Notes under the pieces: model-generated
What the model was told of the DNA's origin: nothing
What the model saw: only the letters and a program-made list of their open reading frames with translations
Databases searched by the model: none
In this document: one piece after another, positions 25,039 through 35,270 of the stretch
How positions within the stretch are numbered: position 1 is the stretch's first letter
How the letters are laid out: each line of letters begins with the position of its first letter
Origin: Marinobacterium ramblicola
GTDB taxonomy: Bacteria > Pseudomonadota > Gammaproteobacteria > Pseudomonadales > Balneatricaceae
Length of the DNA stretch: 64,000 bases
Direction: 5' to 3'
Assembly: GCF_019084545.1 (NCBI RefSeq)
Contig: NZ_JAHREP010000004.1
Coordinates: forward strand, 1 to 64,000
Program-made: the position numbers and the translations under genes

Positions 25039-25911
25039 TCAGTGCCCCGGGAAGACAATCGTCTTGTTGCCGTTGAGGAAACAGCGTCGCTCAACATGCA
25101 GTTTGATCGCCTTTGCCAGTGCAAGACGCTCGGTGTCGCGCCCTTTTGCCACCAGCCGATCCGGGGTATAGGTATGATCCACCGACTCCACGCCCTGGGT
25201 GATGATCGGACCTTCATCCAGGTCTTTACTGACGTAATGCGCAGTCGCACCCACCAACTTCACCCCTTTCTCATAGGCCTGATGATAAGGCTTTGCACCT
25301 TTGAATCCCGGCAGCAGCGAGTGGTGGATATTGATCGCACGTCCGTGCAGCTTCCTGCACATATCATCGGAAAGTACCTGCATGTAGCGCGCCAGCACGA
25401 CCAGATCGGCCTCGGCTTTCTGGATGATATTCCACATCTCCGCTTCCTGCTGCGGCTTGCTTTCCGCAGTAATCGGCAGGTGGTAATACGGAATGTTGTA
25501 CCACTCAGCCAGCCTTTGCAGGTCAGGATGATTGGATATGATAGCCGGAATCTCGATGTTGAGCGCCCCGATGCTGTGACGATGCAAAATATCCTGAAGA
25601 CAGTGATCATACTTGGATACAAGGATAACCACCTTGTCTGGAATCGATGAATCCCGCAGATCCCATACCGCATCAAAGGATGCTGCGCGATCTCCAAACT
25701 GGCTGCGCAGGCTTTCTTCAGCCAATTCACCGGCACCTATATAGCGGAACTCCACTCGGAAGAAGAAACGCCCAACATCATCATCGTCAAAGGTATGTAT
25801 CTCATACGCATAACACTCATGCTTATACAGGCATCCGATTATCAGATCGAGTACACCCAGTTTGCTGGCTGAGCTACCGCTGAGGATATAGGTTTTTTCG
25901 TTTGTGTTCAT
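25039..25911 (-). CDS. purU: Formyltetrahydrofolate deformylase
   Basis: A 290-residue PurU: an N-terminal ACT domain, then a formyltransferase fold with NIHHSLLPGFKGAKPYHQAY, VGATAHYV and DEGPIITQ, the conserved Asn-His-Asp set. It hydrolyses 10-formyl-THF to formate and THF. ATG 25911 is preceded by AAAGGA; a frame back to 25932 has no site. It lies 137 bases after dmdA copy 2 and would complete methyl oxidation while freeing THF for DmdA. In E. coli purU the role is C1 pool balance; here the context is catabolic. Confidence 0.92.
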   Translation of the reverse strand: MNTNEKTYILSGSSASKLGVLDLIIGCLYKHECYAYEIHTFDDDDVGRFFFRVEFRYIGAGELAEESLRSQFGDRAASFDAVWDLRDSSIPDKVVILVSKYDHCLQDILHRHSIGALNIEIPAIISNHPDLQRLAEWYNIPYYHLPITAESKPQQEAEMWNIIQKAEADLVVLARYMQVLSDDMCRKLHGRAINIHHSLLPGFKGAKPYHQAYEKGVKLVGATAHYVSKDLDEGPIITQGVESVDHTYTPDRLVAKGRDTERLALAKAIKLHVERRCFLNGNKTIVFPGH

Positions 25912-25940
25912 AACACCGGGTCCTTTAATCAATTCATGCG

Positions 25941-25997
25941 CCGTTTAGGCTTCAGAAGATATTGGCGTTGGAAAAACCTGCGCTCGAATATCTTCTG
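25941..25997 (-). promoter_or_regulatory. Hairpin and a partial shared box between dmdA copy 2 and purU
   Basis: CAGAAGATATT (25953-25963) pairs with AATATCTTCTG (25987-25997), an 11-base perfect stem after the dmdA stop. Next to it CCGTTTAGGCT (25941-25951) repeats the distal box found upstream of dmdA copy 2. purU may thus have some promoter activity of its own besides read-through. Confidence 0.45.
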
Positions 25998-26048
25998 ATG
26001 GGTCTTGGACTGATATATTTTTATTAGTCGACGTAAATTCGCTGAGGC

Positions 26049-27197
26049 TTAACCTGCCGCGATTTTCTTGTTGGGATCGAAGAACGGTCTTTCGACCACG
26101 GTGGCGGTCCGCTTCCCATTGGGCATATCCACTTCCAGGGTCGTGCCAATCTCTGCAACATCCGCGCTTACCATCGCCAGCGCGATATTCTTCTCCAGAC
26201 GCGGAGAGAAGATCGCCGAGGTGACCTTGCCCACGGACTGCCCCTCGTTTTCCAGCGTCCAGAACTTGGTGTTCGGACCCGACAGGGCCGGACCGTCGAT
26301 CAACACGCCGACCTGCTTGCGGGATACACCCTGTTCACGGATTCGCTTGAGGGCCGCCTTACCGATGAACTCGGCTTCCATATCCAGCTCAACCAGCCGA
26401 TCCAGGCCCAGTTCATACGGGTTGGTGTTGATGTCCATATCGGCGTGATAGGAGAGCATGCCGCCTTCGATGCGGCGAATAGAGGATGTATGCCCCGGCT
26501 TGAGACCAAAGGGAGCACCCGCCGCCATGCTCTTTTCCCACAGCTCGTCGCCCTTCGAGGAGTCCTGCAGATAGAGCTCATAGCCCAGCTCGCTGGACCA
26601 GCCGGTGCGGGACACGATCAGCGGAATGCCGTCGAGGTCATACTCGCGCAGCCAGTAGTAACGGAGATCGGTGATGCTGTCACCGAACAGCGCCTTCATG
26701 ATCTCGCCGGACTTCGGCCCCTGCAGCTGAAGCGGAGACACGTCCGGCTCGCGGATCTGCACGTCCAGGCCAGAGTTGACGGCCACGCCCTGCGCCCAGA
26801 GCAGAATGTCGCTGTCCGCAAGGGAGATCCAGAAGCGGTTCTCTTCCAGACGCAGCAGGATAGGATCGTTCAGGATGCCGCCGTCGGCATTGGTGATCAG
26901 CACATATTTGCACTGACCCACGGCGCACTTCGACAGATCCCGAGGTGTCAGCATTTGAGCAAATTTTGCGGCGTCAGGACCGCTGATCTCGACCTGACGC
27001 TCTACCGCAACGTCGCAAAGAATCGCGTCGTTTACCAGGTTCCAGAAGTTTTGTACCGGATCGCCGAAATCACGCGGAATATACATGTGGTTATAGACCG
27101 AGAATCCGGTGGCCCCCCAACGCACAGTGGCGTCGAAGTACGGAGATTTACGGATCTGTGTGCCGAAACCAAACTCTTTTTGCTCTTGCTTGCCCAT
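26049..27197 (-). CDS. dmdA: DmdA-like tetrahydrofolate-dependent demethylase, copy 2
   Basis: A 382-residue twin of the gene at 23491-24639, with the same motifs (ERQVEISGPDA, TGWSSELGYELY, IRRIEGGMLSYHADMD). Reading both copies I find only two base differences within the coding sequence, both changing an amino acid (Ser 223, Gly 382 here). The 5' flank differs much more and the 3' flank is unrelated. It heads a separate unit with purU. The near identity points to recent duplication or gene conversion. Confidence 0.82.
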   Translation of the reverse strand: MGKQEQKEFGFGTQIRKSPYFDATVRWGATGFSVYNHMYIPRDFGDPVQNFWNLVNDAILCDVAVERQVEISGPDAAKFAQMLTPRDLSKCAVGQCKYVLITNADGGILNDPILLRLEENRFWISLADSDILLWAQGVAVNSGLDVQIREPDVSPLQLQGPKSGEIMKALFGDSITDLRYYWLREYDLDGIPLIVSRTGWSSELGYELYLQDSSKGDELWEKSMAAGAPFGLKPGHTSSIRRIEGGMLSYHADMDINTNPYELGLDRLVELDMEAEFIGKAALKRIREQGVSRKQVGVLIDGPALSGPNTKFWTLENEGQSVGKVTSAIFSPRLEKNIALAMVSADVAEIGTTLEVDMPNGKRTATVVERPFFDPNKKIAAG

Positions 27198-27260
27198 CTA
27201 CTCGTCCTCTTATTATGCGACCGCGTTATCAGCTCTGCCGTTAAACGCTTGAACAAGGAA

Positions 27261-27356
27261 ATGATATGAGGAACGAACTGCAGGCGGAGCCTAAACAAAG
27301 GCCAGAAAGCCCCTTATCAGGACTATATTTCTGCTCCCTTTGGACCGTTTAGGCTA
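27261..27356 (-). promoter_or_regulatory. Shared regulatory block, copy 3 (upstream of dmdA copy 2)
   Basis: Plus-strand reading: ATGATATGAGGAAC (27261-27274), ATCAGGACTAT (27316-27326) and TTGGACCGTTTAGGCTA (27340-27356), spaced exactly as before dmdA copy 1. The 392-base gap 27198-27589 otherwise holds the tRNA terminator and no gene. Confidence 0.75.
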
Positions 27357-27543
27357 ATGCCAAACATGAGAGCAAATCGCGAGGAATAGGCATACTCGCA
27401 CCGATTCAACAGCAGACCGATGGATTCACCTGACTCAAAGATCTGCTAGAGCTGAGCAAGCGTTGGCGCTGAACAAGATCACTGTGCAAGCAGTTTGCAA
27501 ACGGACAGAGAAAGGGCAGTAGATGGCTACAAAAGCCCAGAAA

Positions 27544-27568
27544 CGAAAAAAATCGCCAGCAGGCGATT
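27544..27568 (-). terminator. Terminator after tRNA-Pro
   Basis: AATCGCC (27551-27557), loop, GGCGATT (27562-27568), followed on the minus strand by a run of T residues (complement of 27546-27552). It lies about 20 bases past the tRNA 3' end. Confidence 0.8.
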
Positions 27569-27589
27569 CATTCAGGTCTCTGATTTTAA

Positions 27590-27666
27590 TGGTCGGGACG
27601 GCAGGATTTGAACCTGCGACCCCTTGCACCCCATGCAAGTGCGCTACCAGACTGCGCTACGCCCCG
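27590..27666 (-). tRNA. tRNA-Pro (anticodon GGG), CCA encoded
   Basis: A 77-base cloverleaf on the minus strand. The acceptor CGGGGCG pairs with CGTCCCG, followed by discriminator A and an encoded CCA. The anticodon arm is CTTGC-ATGGGGT-GCAAG, giving anticodon GGG, and the T arm is GCAGG-TTCAAAT-CCTGC. It is the last element after the ihfA-merR genes, as in other gammaproteobacteria. The flanks carry CAGGTCTC/GAGACCTG, which could pair in the precursor. Confidence 0.95.
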
Positions 27667-27737
27667 ACTAGGCGGAGACCTGAAGGTCTCGAAGAGAGAT
27701 GCGAATACTACATTAAGGTTTTGATAATTGGAAGCTT

Positions 27738-28103
27738 TTATCGAACGGTTTTTAACAGATCGCGGATCGATTCAAGCTCGGTGATGGTCTGGCGCAGCAG
27801 CTGACGGTAGCGCTTGGCATCGTCCCCTGCCTGCTCCCCTTTCAACCACTGACGGGCGCCGACAATGGTAAAACCCTGGTCATACAGCAGGCTGCGGATC
27901 TGCCGAATCAGCAGCAGGTCCTGGCGTTGGTAATAACGGCGATTGCTACGCTTGACCGGCTGGATCTGCTCGAACTCCTGCTCCCAATAGCGCAGCACGT
28001 GCGGTTTCAGGTCACAGAGTTTGGCAGCTTCGCCGATGGTGAAATAGCGTTTGCCGGGTATCGGCTCCAGCTCAGTCTGCTGAGTTGGACTGCTGTCCGG
28101 CAT
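27738..28103 (-). CDS. MerR-family regulator of the ihfA-linked (PA2737-like) type
   Basis: A 121-residue MerR-type protein: [25 protein letters not shown] is the winged helix, followed by [25 protein letters not shown] and a short coiled coil. There is no C-terminal metal or drug domain. It overlaps the end of ihfA by 32 bases and ends the pheST-ihfA operon, a position kept in many gammaproteobacteria. Its target is unknown. Confidence 0.88.
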   Translation of the reverse strand: MPDSSPTQQTELEPIPGKRYFTIGEAAKLCDLKPHVLRYWEQEFEQIQPVKRSNRRYYQRQDLLLIRQIRSLLYDQGFTIVGARQWLKGEQAGDDAKRYRQLLRQTITELESIRDLLKTVR

Positions 28104-28386
28104 AGGCTTCTACACGTTCCTTGAGCTTTTGGCCTGGACGGAAGGTCACGACCCGGCGTGCCGAGATCGGGACCTCCTCTCCAGTTTTGGGGTTCCGGCC
28201 CGGCCGCTGGCGCTTATCGCGCAGATCGAAGTTGCCGAAGCCGGACAGTTTCACGTGCTCGTTTGACGCCAGACTGGCACGAATTTCTTCAAAGAAGGAT
28301 TCCACCATCTCTTTCGCTTCGCGCTTGTTGAGCCCCAGTTCGTCGAACAGTCGCTCAGCCATATCTGCTTTAGTCAAAGAGCTCAT
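28072..28386 (-). CDS. ihfA: Integration host factor subunit alpha
   Basis: A 104-residue DNA-bending protein. [29 protein letters not shown] and the beta-arm [27 protein letters not shown] are typical IhfA. It forms a heterodimer with IhfB in recombination, replication and sigma-54 regulation. I start it at ATG 28386; a GTG nine bases upstream would add three residues. It lies 15 bases after pheT. Confidence 0.97.
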   Translation of the reverse strand: MSSLTKADMAERLFDELGLNKREAKEMVESFFEEIRASLASNEHVKLSGFGNFDLRDKRQRPGRNPKTGEEVPISARRVVTFRPGQKLKERVEAYAGQQSNSAD

Positions 28387-28401
28387 GACACTCACCCTGT
28401 C

Positions 28402-30780
28402 TTAATCTCTTAATGTCGCTCCGAGCTTTTCGTTCAGAGCAGTGACGACAGCGCTCACTGCGCTGTTTATTTCTTCATCATTAAGAGTGCGTGATGGATG
28501 TTGCCAGGTCAAGCCCAGAGCCAGACTTTTTCGTCCCGGTTCAATACCTTGGCCCTGATATACGTCGAACAGAGTGACCTGTTTGAGGTACTCGCCGGCA
28601 CTTTCAGAGGCCACTTCACGCAGCTGCGCGAAGGGGGTTTCGGCACTGACAAGGATCGCCAGATCGCGACGCGACTCGGGGAACTTGGACAGTTCGGAGA
28701 AGCGTGCCACACGGCCGTCGATCACCGCATCCAGTTCGACTTCAAACAGGAACACCGGGCCGGTCAGGTCCAGCGACTTCTGCAGAGACGGATGCAAGGC
28801 ACCGATACGACCGACCAGTTCGCCATCGAGCAGGATCGCGGCACTCTGACCCGGATGTAGCGCCACATGGCTGTCGGCACGGAAGCTGAAGCGAGCGGCG
28901 TTGCTGCCCAGGCCCAGCAGGGTTTCCAGATCGCCCTTCAGATCGAAGAAGTCGACCTTGTCGTTACCGGCACTCCAACCCTCCGGCTGACGGCTGCCGC
29001 AGATGATACCGGCCACCACGTTCTGCTGCTGCAGGCCATCGGCTGCCGGCACGAAGCGCTGACCGATCTCGAACAGACGTACACGCGACTGCTGACGGTG
29101 CTGGTTGTACTGTACCGCCTTGGCCAGACCCGGCCAGAGTGTGGTGCGCATTACCGCCATCTCGGCGGAGATCGGGTTGGCCAGCGCCATTGGTTCATGC
29201 TGGTCGTCGAACTGTTTGGACAGGCCCGCTTCGATGAAGCTATAGGTGATCGCTTCCTGGTAGCCCAGCGAGATCAGGTGCGCGCGTACACGGCTCTGGT
29301 TTACTTTCGCTTCAGCGATCGGCGGAATCGGCAGCTCGGCACGCGGGGTACGTACCGGCAGATTGTTGTAGCCGTAGACGCGGGCGATCTCTTCGATCAG
29401 GTCCATCTCCAGGCTGATATCGAAGCGGTAGCTCGGTACGCTTGCCAGCCACTCGCGCTCGCCGTTAGCCTCCAGGGTCAGGCCCAGACGGGTCAGAATC
29501 TCTTCGATCTCCGCGGCCGGGATCTCCAGCGACAGCATCGACGTGACCTTGTCGTGGCGCAGACGCACCTTCTCCACCTTCGGCAACTGCTCTTCAGCGA
29601 CCGCTTCGGTCACCGGCCCCGGCTGACCGCCAACGATGTCGAGCAGCAGCGCAGTGGCACGCTCCATGGCACGACGCTGCAACTGCCAGTCGACGCCACG
29701 CTCGAAGCGGTGGGAGGAATCGGTATGCAGGCCGTAGCTGCGGGCGCGGCCGGCGATCGCCAGTGGTGCGAAGAACGCACTCTCGAGCAGAATATCGCGG
29801 GTTTCATCAGTCACCGAGGTCGGTTCGCCGCCCATGATGCCGGCCATCGCCACGGCAGATGAGCTGTCGGCGATCACCAAGGTATCGCTGTTGAGCTTGA
29901 CGGTCTGACCGTCGAGCAGCGTAAGTTCCTCATCCTGCTGCGCCATGCGCACCTGGATACCGCCGTTGAGCTTGTTCAGGTCGAAGGCGTGCATCGGCTG
30001 ACCGAGCTCGATCAGCACGTAGTTGGTCACATCGACTACCGGATCGATGGAGCGGATACCGGAGCGACGCAGCTTCTCCTGCATCCACAGCGGCGTTTCT
30101 ACGCCCGGATTGATGTTGCGGATCACACGCGCCAGGTAGCGCGGACAGCCGTGCGGCGCCACCAGCGTCGCCTCGATCTGATCGTCGATCTGCGGCGCAA
30201 CCGGTGCACAATCGATCGCGGTTACGGGCACCTTGTTCAGCACGCCCACTTCGCGCGCCATACCGGCGACACTGAGGCAGTCGCCACGGTTCGGCGTCAG
30301 GTCCACATCAATGATCTGGTCGTCGAGCTTTAGGTAGTCGCGCAGATCGACACCGACCGGGGCATCGGCGGCCAGCTCCATCAGGCCGGCATGGTCGTCT
30401 GACAGGCCCAGCTCATCCTCGGCGCAGAGCATGCCGAAGGACTCGACCTGACGCAGTTTTGCCTTCTTGATCTTGAAATCGCCCGGCAGCACGGCGCCGA
30501 CCTGGGCGAAGGGCACCCGGATGCCGGCACGCGCGTTGGGCGCGCCGCATACGACCTGGAAGGTCTCCTTGCCATCGCTGACCTGACAAACGCGAAGTTT
30601 GTCCGCATCCGGATGCTGCTCGGCGCTGAGAATCTCGCCTACAACGACACCGCTGAACGCGCCGGCCACCGGCTCGACGTCGTCCACTTCCAGACCCGAC
30701 AGGCTGAGCTGATCGGCCAGGGTCTGGGTATCGATTTCGGGCTGCACCAACTCGCGCAACCAGTGTTCACTGAATTTCAT
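28402..30780 (-). CDS. pheT: Phenylalanine-tRNA ligase beta subunit
   Basis: A 792-residue PheT of normal length for gammaproteobacteria. From the N terminus: an EMAP-like tRNA-binding domain (VGEILSAEQHPDADKLRVCQV), the B3/B4 editing domain, B5 (VDVTNYVLIELGQPMHAFD lies before it), the catalytic-like core, and the C-terminal ferredoxin-fold anticodon domain (FPESRRDLAILV). It pairs with PheS to charge tRNA-Phe. It follows pheS by 39 bases. Confidence 0.97.
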   Translation of the reverse strand: MKFSEHWLRELVQPEIDTQTLADQLSLSGLEVDDVEPVAGAFSGVVVGEILSAEQHPDADKLRVCQVSDGKETFQVVCGAPNARAGIRVPFAQVGAVLPGDFKIKKAKLRQVESFGMLCAEDELGLSDDHAGLMELAADAPVGVDLRDYLKLDDQIIDVDLTPNRGDCLSVAGMAREVGVLNKVPVTAIDCAPVAPQIDDQIEATLVAPHGCPRYLARVIRNINPGVETPLWMQEKLRRSGIRSIDPVVDVTNYVLIELGQPMHAFDLNKLNGGIQVRMAQQDEELTLLDGQTVKLNSDTLVIADSSSAVAMAGIMGGEPTSVTDETRDILLESAFFAPLAIAGRARSYGLHTDSSHRFERGVDWQLQRRAMERATALLLDIVGGQPGPVTEAVAEEQLPKVEKVRLRHDKVTSMLSLEIPAAEIEEILTRLGLTLEANGEREWLASVPSYRFDISLEMDLIEEIARVYGYNNLPVRTPRAELPIPPIAEAKVNQSRVRAHLISLGYQEAITYSFIEAGLSKQFDDQHEPMALANPISAEMAVMRTTLWPGLAKAVQYNQHRQQSRVRLFEIGQRFVPAADGLQQQNVVAGIICGSRQPEGWSAGNDKVDFFDLKGDLETLLGLGSNAARFSFRADSHVALHPGQSAAILLDGELVGRIGALHPSLQKSLDLTGPVFLFEVELDAVIDGRVARFSELSKFPESRRDLAILVSAETPFAQLREVASESAGEYLKQVTLFDVYQGQGIEPGRKSLALGLTWQHPSRTLNDEEINSAVSAVVTALNEKLGATLRD

Positions 30781-30819
30781 GCTGCTGTCCTGAATTCGTT
30801 CAATTCTGGGTGGGGCCGA

Positions 30820-31860
<1,041 letters not shown>

Positions 31861-31889
31861 TCAATTACCTACTGATAGGCGGGTGTGAC

Positions 31890-32246
31890 TTACGCCAAAG
31901 CCGCTTTGGCTTTCTCAACCACCGCAGCAAAAGCTACCTGCTGGTGAACAGCCAGGTCAGCCAGTACCTTACGGTCGATTTCGATGTTGGCCTTCTTCAG
32001 ACCAGAGATAAAGCGGCTGTAGGACAGACCGTTGATGCGGGCAGCAGCGTTGATACGGGCGATCCACAGAGCGCGGAACTGACGCTTACGCTGACGACGG
32101 TCGCGGTAAGCATACTGACCAGCTTTGATAACCGCCTGCTTGGCTACACGGAACACACGGCTGCGAGCGCCGTAGTAACCTTTAGCCTGTTTCAGGATCT
32201 TCTTATGACGGGCACGAGCCTGTACACCACGTTTTACGCGAGGCAT
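31890..32246 (-). CDS. rplT: 50S ribosomal protein L20
   Basis: A 118-residue basic protein with the L20 signature [20 protein letters not shown] and the C-terminal [13 protein letters not shown]. It is needed early in large-subunit assembly and in enterobacteria also represses its own operon by binding the rpmI leader. It follows rpmI by 41 bases in the usual order infC-rpmI-rplT. Confidence 0.98.
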   Translation of the reverse strand: MPRVKRGVQARARHKKILKQAKGYYGARSRVFRVAKQAVIKAGQYAYRDRRQRKRQFRALWIARINAAARINGLSYSRFISGLKKANIEIDRKVLADLAVHQQVAFAAVVEKAKAALA

Positions 32247-32287
32247 AGCAATTCCTTCCTATATATAAAGTTGATTCAGACTAAGGC

Positions 32288-32482
32288 TTACAGATACGGC
32301 AGCATGCGCTTGACCAGAGCCTGGTCGGCAGCATGAACCTGCAGCATCGGGCGCAGCTGACGCTTACGCTTGGTGCTTTTCTTGGTCAGAATGTGGCTTT
32401 TGAAGGACTGCTTGTGCTTGATGCCGTTAGCAGTTTTCTTGAAACGTTTTGCCGCACCGCGGACAGTTTTAATCTTAGGCAT
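32288..32482 (-). CDS. rpmI: 50S ribosomal protein L35
   Basis: A 64-residue basic protein, [19 protein letters not shown] at the N terminus and KRMLPYL at the end. ATG 32482 follows GGAG by seven bases and gives the standard MPKIKT start; a TTG six bases upstream is not needed. It lies between infC and rplT. Confidence 0.97.
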   Translation of the reverse strand: MPKIKTVRGAAKRFKKTANGIKHKQSFKSHILTKKSTKRKRQLRPMLQVHAADQALVKRMLPYL

Positions 32483-32586
32483 TTTCAATCTCCACGCATT
32501 CGTTTGTAATACGCCAGCCGAAAACCGACAAAACCCACACTCTTGACCACAAGGGCCAACAGCGCGGGTTCAGGCGAAAAAGCTGA

Positions 32587-33123
32587 CTATTTCTTTTTCG
32601 GGGCGATGACCATCACCATCTGGCGACCTTCCATCTTCGGCTGCTGCTCTACAGTACCGAGCTCGCCGAGGTCAGCCTCGACACGCTGCAGCAACTGCAT
32701 ACCCAGCTCCTGATGGGCCATCTCACGACCACGGAAACGCAAGGTCACCTTGGCCTTGTCCCCGGCTTCAAGGAAACGTATCAGGTTGCGCAGTTTTACC
32801 TGATAATCCCCTTCTTCCGTACCGGGACGGAATTTCACTTCCTTGACCTGCATCTGAGACTGCTTCTTCTTAGCCTCATTTGCTTTCTTCTTCATCTCAT
32901 ACTGATGCTTACCATAGTCCATGATCTTGCAGACAATGGGATCAGAATCAGAGATCTGAACCAGGTCAAGTTCGGCTTCCTGAGCGAGCTCAAGAGCCTG
33001 ATCAATCGTTACGATACCAACCTGCTGGCCATCTGCGCCGATTAGGCGGAGTTCGCGAGCACGAATGTTTTCGTTAATTGGCGGCAAATTCTGACGAGCG
33101 CCGCGCTTGTTATCACGCCTGAT
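32587..33123 (-). CDS. infC: Translation initiation factor IF-3, ATC start codon
   Basis: A 178-residue IF-3: [22 protein letters not shown] opens the N domain, and [17 protein letters not shown] and [10 protein letters not shown] the C domain. The start is ATC at 33123, eight bases after AGGAG, giving an N terminus of the kind known from Pseudomonas (a basic R/K-rich leader before PPINEN). A TTG at 33087 would remove it. Rare ATT/ATC/ATA starts on infC are known to serve autoregulation, because IF-3 itself discriminates against them. Confidence 0.95.
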   Translation of the reverse strand: MRRDNKRGARQNLPPINENIRARELRLIGADGQQVGIVTIDQALELAQEAELDLVQISDSDPIVCKIMDYGKHQYEMKKKANEAKKKQSQMQVKEVKFRPGTEEGDYQVKLRNLIRFLEAGDKAKVTLRFRGREMAHQELGMQLLQRVEADLGELGTVEQQPKMEGRQMVMVIAPKKK

Positions 33124-33144
33124 AGTGTTATCTCCTGAAGATTT

Positions 33145-35061
33145 TTATTGCTGACGCCCTTTACGGGTCACTTCCTGACTCAGCAAGTCAAGCAGGGCAT
33201 CAACCGGCATGGTGCCGAGGTCCTCACCGGAGCGCGTACGCACTGCAACGGAGCCGGACTCTACTTCTTTATCGCCTACCACAAGAAGGTAGGGCACTTT
33301 CTGCAAAGTGCGCTCGCGGATTTTAAAGCCGATCTTCTCGTTTCTCAAGTCCGCAATCGCCCGATATCCGTGATTTTCGAGACGCTCGTTCACCTGCTTG
33401 ACGAAATCGGCCTGTTTGTCGGTGATATTCATCACCGCAACCTGCACCGGTGCCAGCCAGGTCGGCAACGCGCCGGCATAGTGTTCGATCAAAATACCGA
33501 TAAAACGTTCGAAGGATCCAAGGATTGCGCGGTGCAGCATCACCGGGGTTTCGCGCTCACCCTGTTCGTTGACGAACTGGGCACCGAGGCGGCCCGGCAT
33601 GGAGAAGTCGACCTGAATGGTACCACACTGCCAGATACGACCGAGACAGTCGCGCAGGGAGAACTCGATCTTCGGACCATAGAAAGCGCCCTCGCCCGGC
33701 AGCTCATCCCAATCCAGTCCTGCGGTATCCAGTGCATCGGCCAGCGCCTTCTCCGCCTTGTCCCAGCTCTCGTCGGAACCGACGCGCTGATCGGGACGGG
33801 TGGAGAGTTTGTAGATGATGTCGCTGAAACCGAAGTCCGCGTAAACCTCGTGCAGGAAGTCGATAAACGCCGCTACTTCCGACTGGATCGAGTTTTCGGC
33901 GCAGAAGATATGCGCATCGTCCTGTACGAAGCCACGTACGCGCATGATGCCGTGCAGCGCGCCGGAGGGCTCGTTGCGGTGGCAGGAACCGAACTCGGCC
34001 AGTCGCAGCGGCATCTCGCGGTAGGAGCGCAGCCCCTGGTTGAACACCTGGATATGGCAGGGACAGTTCATCGGCTTGATGGCGAAGTCACGGCTCTCGG
34101 AGTGCGTGGTAAACATCTGCTCGTGGAACTTGTCCCAGTGACCGGATTTCTCCCAGAGCGTACGCTCGACCACCTGTGGGGTCTTGATCTCCTGGTAACC
34201 GTGCTTGCGCTGCTTGGCGCGCATGTACTGCTCGATCTGCTGATACAGGGTCCAGCCGTGCGGGTGCCAGAACACCATGCCCGGCGCTTCCTCCTGCAGA
34301 TGGAACAGGTTCAGCTGCTTGGCCAGCTTGCGGTGATCGCGCTTCTCCGCTTCTTCCAGGCGATGCAGGTAGGCTTTCAGCTCCTTCTTGTCACCCCAGG
34401 CGGTACCGTAGATACGCTGCAGCATCTCGTTCTTGGCATCGCCGCGCCAGTAGGCACCGGCAACCTTCATCAGTTTGAACGCCTTGATATGGCCGGTGGA
34501 CGGTACGTGCGGACCACGGCAGAGGTCGATGAAATCGCCCTGACGGTAGAAGGAGAGCGGCTCCTCGCCCGGGATCGATTCGATGATCTCGACCTTGTAC
34601 TTCTCGCCCATCTGCTGGAACATCGCCACCGCTTCACCGCGGTTCATGATCGAACGGCTGACCTGCAGATCCTGCTTGGACAGCTCGTTCATGCGCTGCT
34701 CGATCCTGGCCAGGTCCTCCTGGGTAAACGGACGCTCGTAGGCGAAGTCGTAATAGAAGCCATCCTCGATCACCGGACCGATGGTGACCTGGGCGCCAGG
34801 GAACAGCTCCTGCACCGCCATCGCCATCAGGTGAGCACAGGAGTGACGAATAACATCCACACCCTCTTCATCCCGTGCGGTGACGATCGCCAGCTGTGCA
34901 TCCTGCTCAATCAGATAGCTGGTATCGACCAGCGTACCGTCGACCTTGCCGGCGACAGCGGCCTTGGCCAGACCCGCGCCAATAGAGGCTGCAACGTCGT
35001 AAACGGTTACCGGGTGATCGAATTCGCGAGTACTCGCATCGGGGAGGGTAATAACAGGCAT
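33145..35061 (-). CDS. thrS: Threonine-tRNA ligase
   Basis: A 638-residue ThrS of full length: TGS domain (residues 1-60), editing domain with [16 protein letters not shown], class II catalytic core with [27 protein letters not shown], and the C-terminal anticodon domain with [20 protein letters not shown]. It is the first gene of the translation operon and starts 21 bases before infC. The 209-base gap to the divergent histidine kinase carries its promoter. Confidence 0.98.
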   Translation of the reverse strand: MPVITLPDASTREFDHPVTVYDVAASIGAGLAKAAVAGKVDGTLVDTSYLIEQDAQLAIVTARDEEGVDVIRHSCAHLMAMAVQELFPGAQVTIGPVIEDGFYYDFAYERPFTQEDLARIEQRMNELSKQDLQVSRSIMNRGEAVAMFQQMGEKYKVEIIESIPGEEPLSFYRQGDFIDLCRGPHVPSTGHIKAFKLMKVAGAYWRGDAKNEMLQRIYGTAWGDKKELKAYLHRLEEAEKRDHRKLAKQLNLFHLQEEAPGMVFWHPHGWTLYQQIEQYMRAKQRKHGYQEIKTPQVVERTLWEKSGHWDKFHEQMFTTHSESRDFAIKPMNCPCHIQVFNQGLRSYREMPLRLAEFGSCHRNEPSGALHGIMRVRGFVQDDAHIFCAENSIQSEVAAFIDFLHEVYADFGFSDIIYKLSTRPDQRVGSDESWDKAEKALADALDTAGLDWDELPGEGAFYGPKIEFSLRDCLGRIWQCGTIQVDFSMPGRLGAQFVNEQGERETPVMLHRAILGSFERFIGILIEHYAGALPTWLAPVQVAVMNITDKQADFVKQVNERLENHGYRAIADLRNEKIGFKIRERTLQKVPYLLVVGDKEVESGSVAVRTRSGEDLGTMPVDALLDLLSQEVTRKGRQQ

Positions 35062-35270
35062 CAGAGTTCCTTAAGCTTAGTGGTGGCCCCTACGACAGGT
35101 CACATAAGTGCTCTTTTGGCAGCCCCGGAAAGAGCCGCCGTGAAAATAAGACCGCAAAGTATACCGCCCCACCGCGGACAGCTCCAGCCGCAAAGACATG
35201 GATACGGACAAACTCTGCATGAACGCGTACAATTTAGAGCACAAAGGGTGACAGAAATATAAACAACCAT

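Noticed and set aside
23491-27197. Reading the two dmdA genes as glycine cleavage T proteins
   Set aside because: The TGW rather than TGY motif and the ERQVEI and RIEGG contexts fit DmdA better, and no gcvH or gcvP is nearby.
33148-35262. A 704-codon plus-strand frame
   Set aside because: It is fully antisense to thrS, whose motifs are complete.
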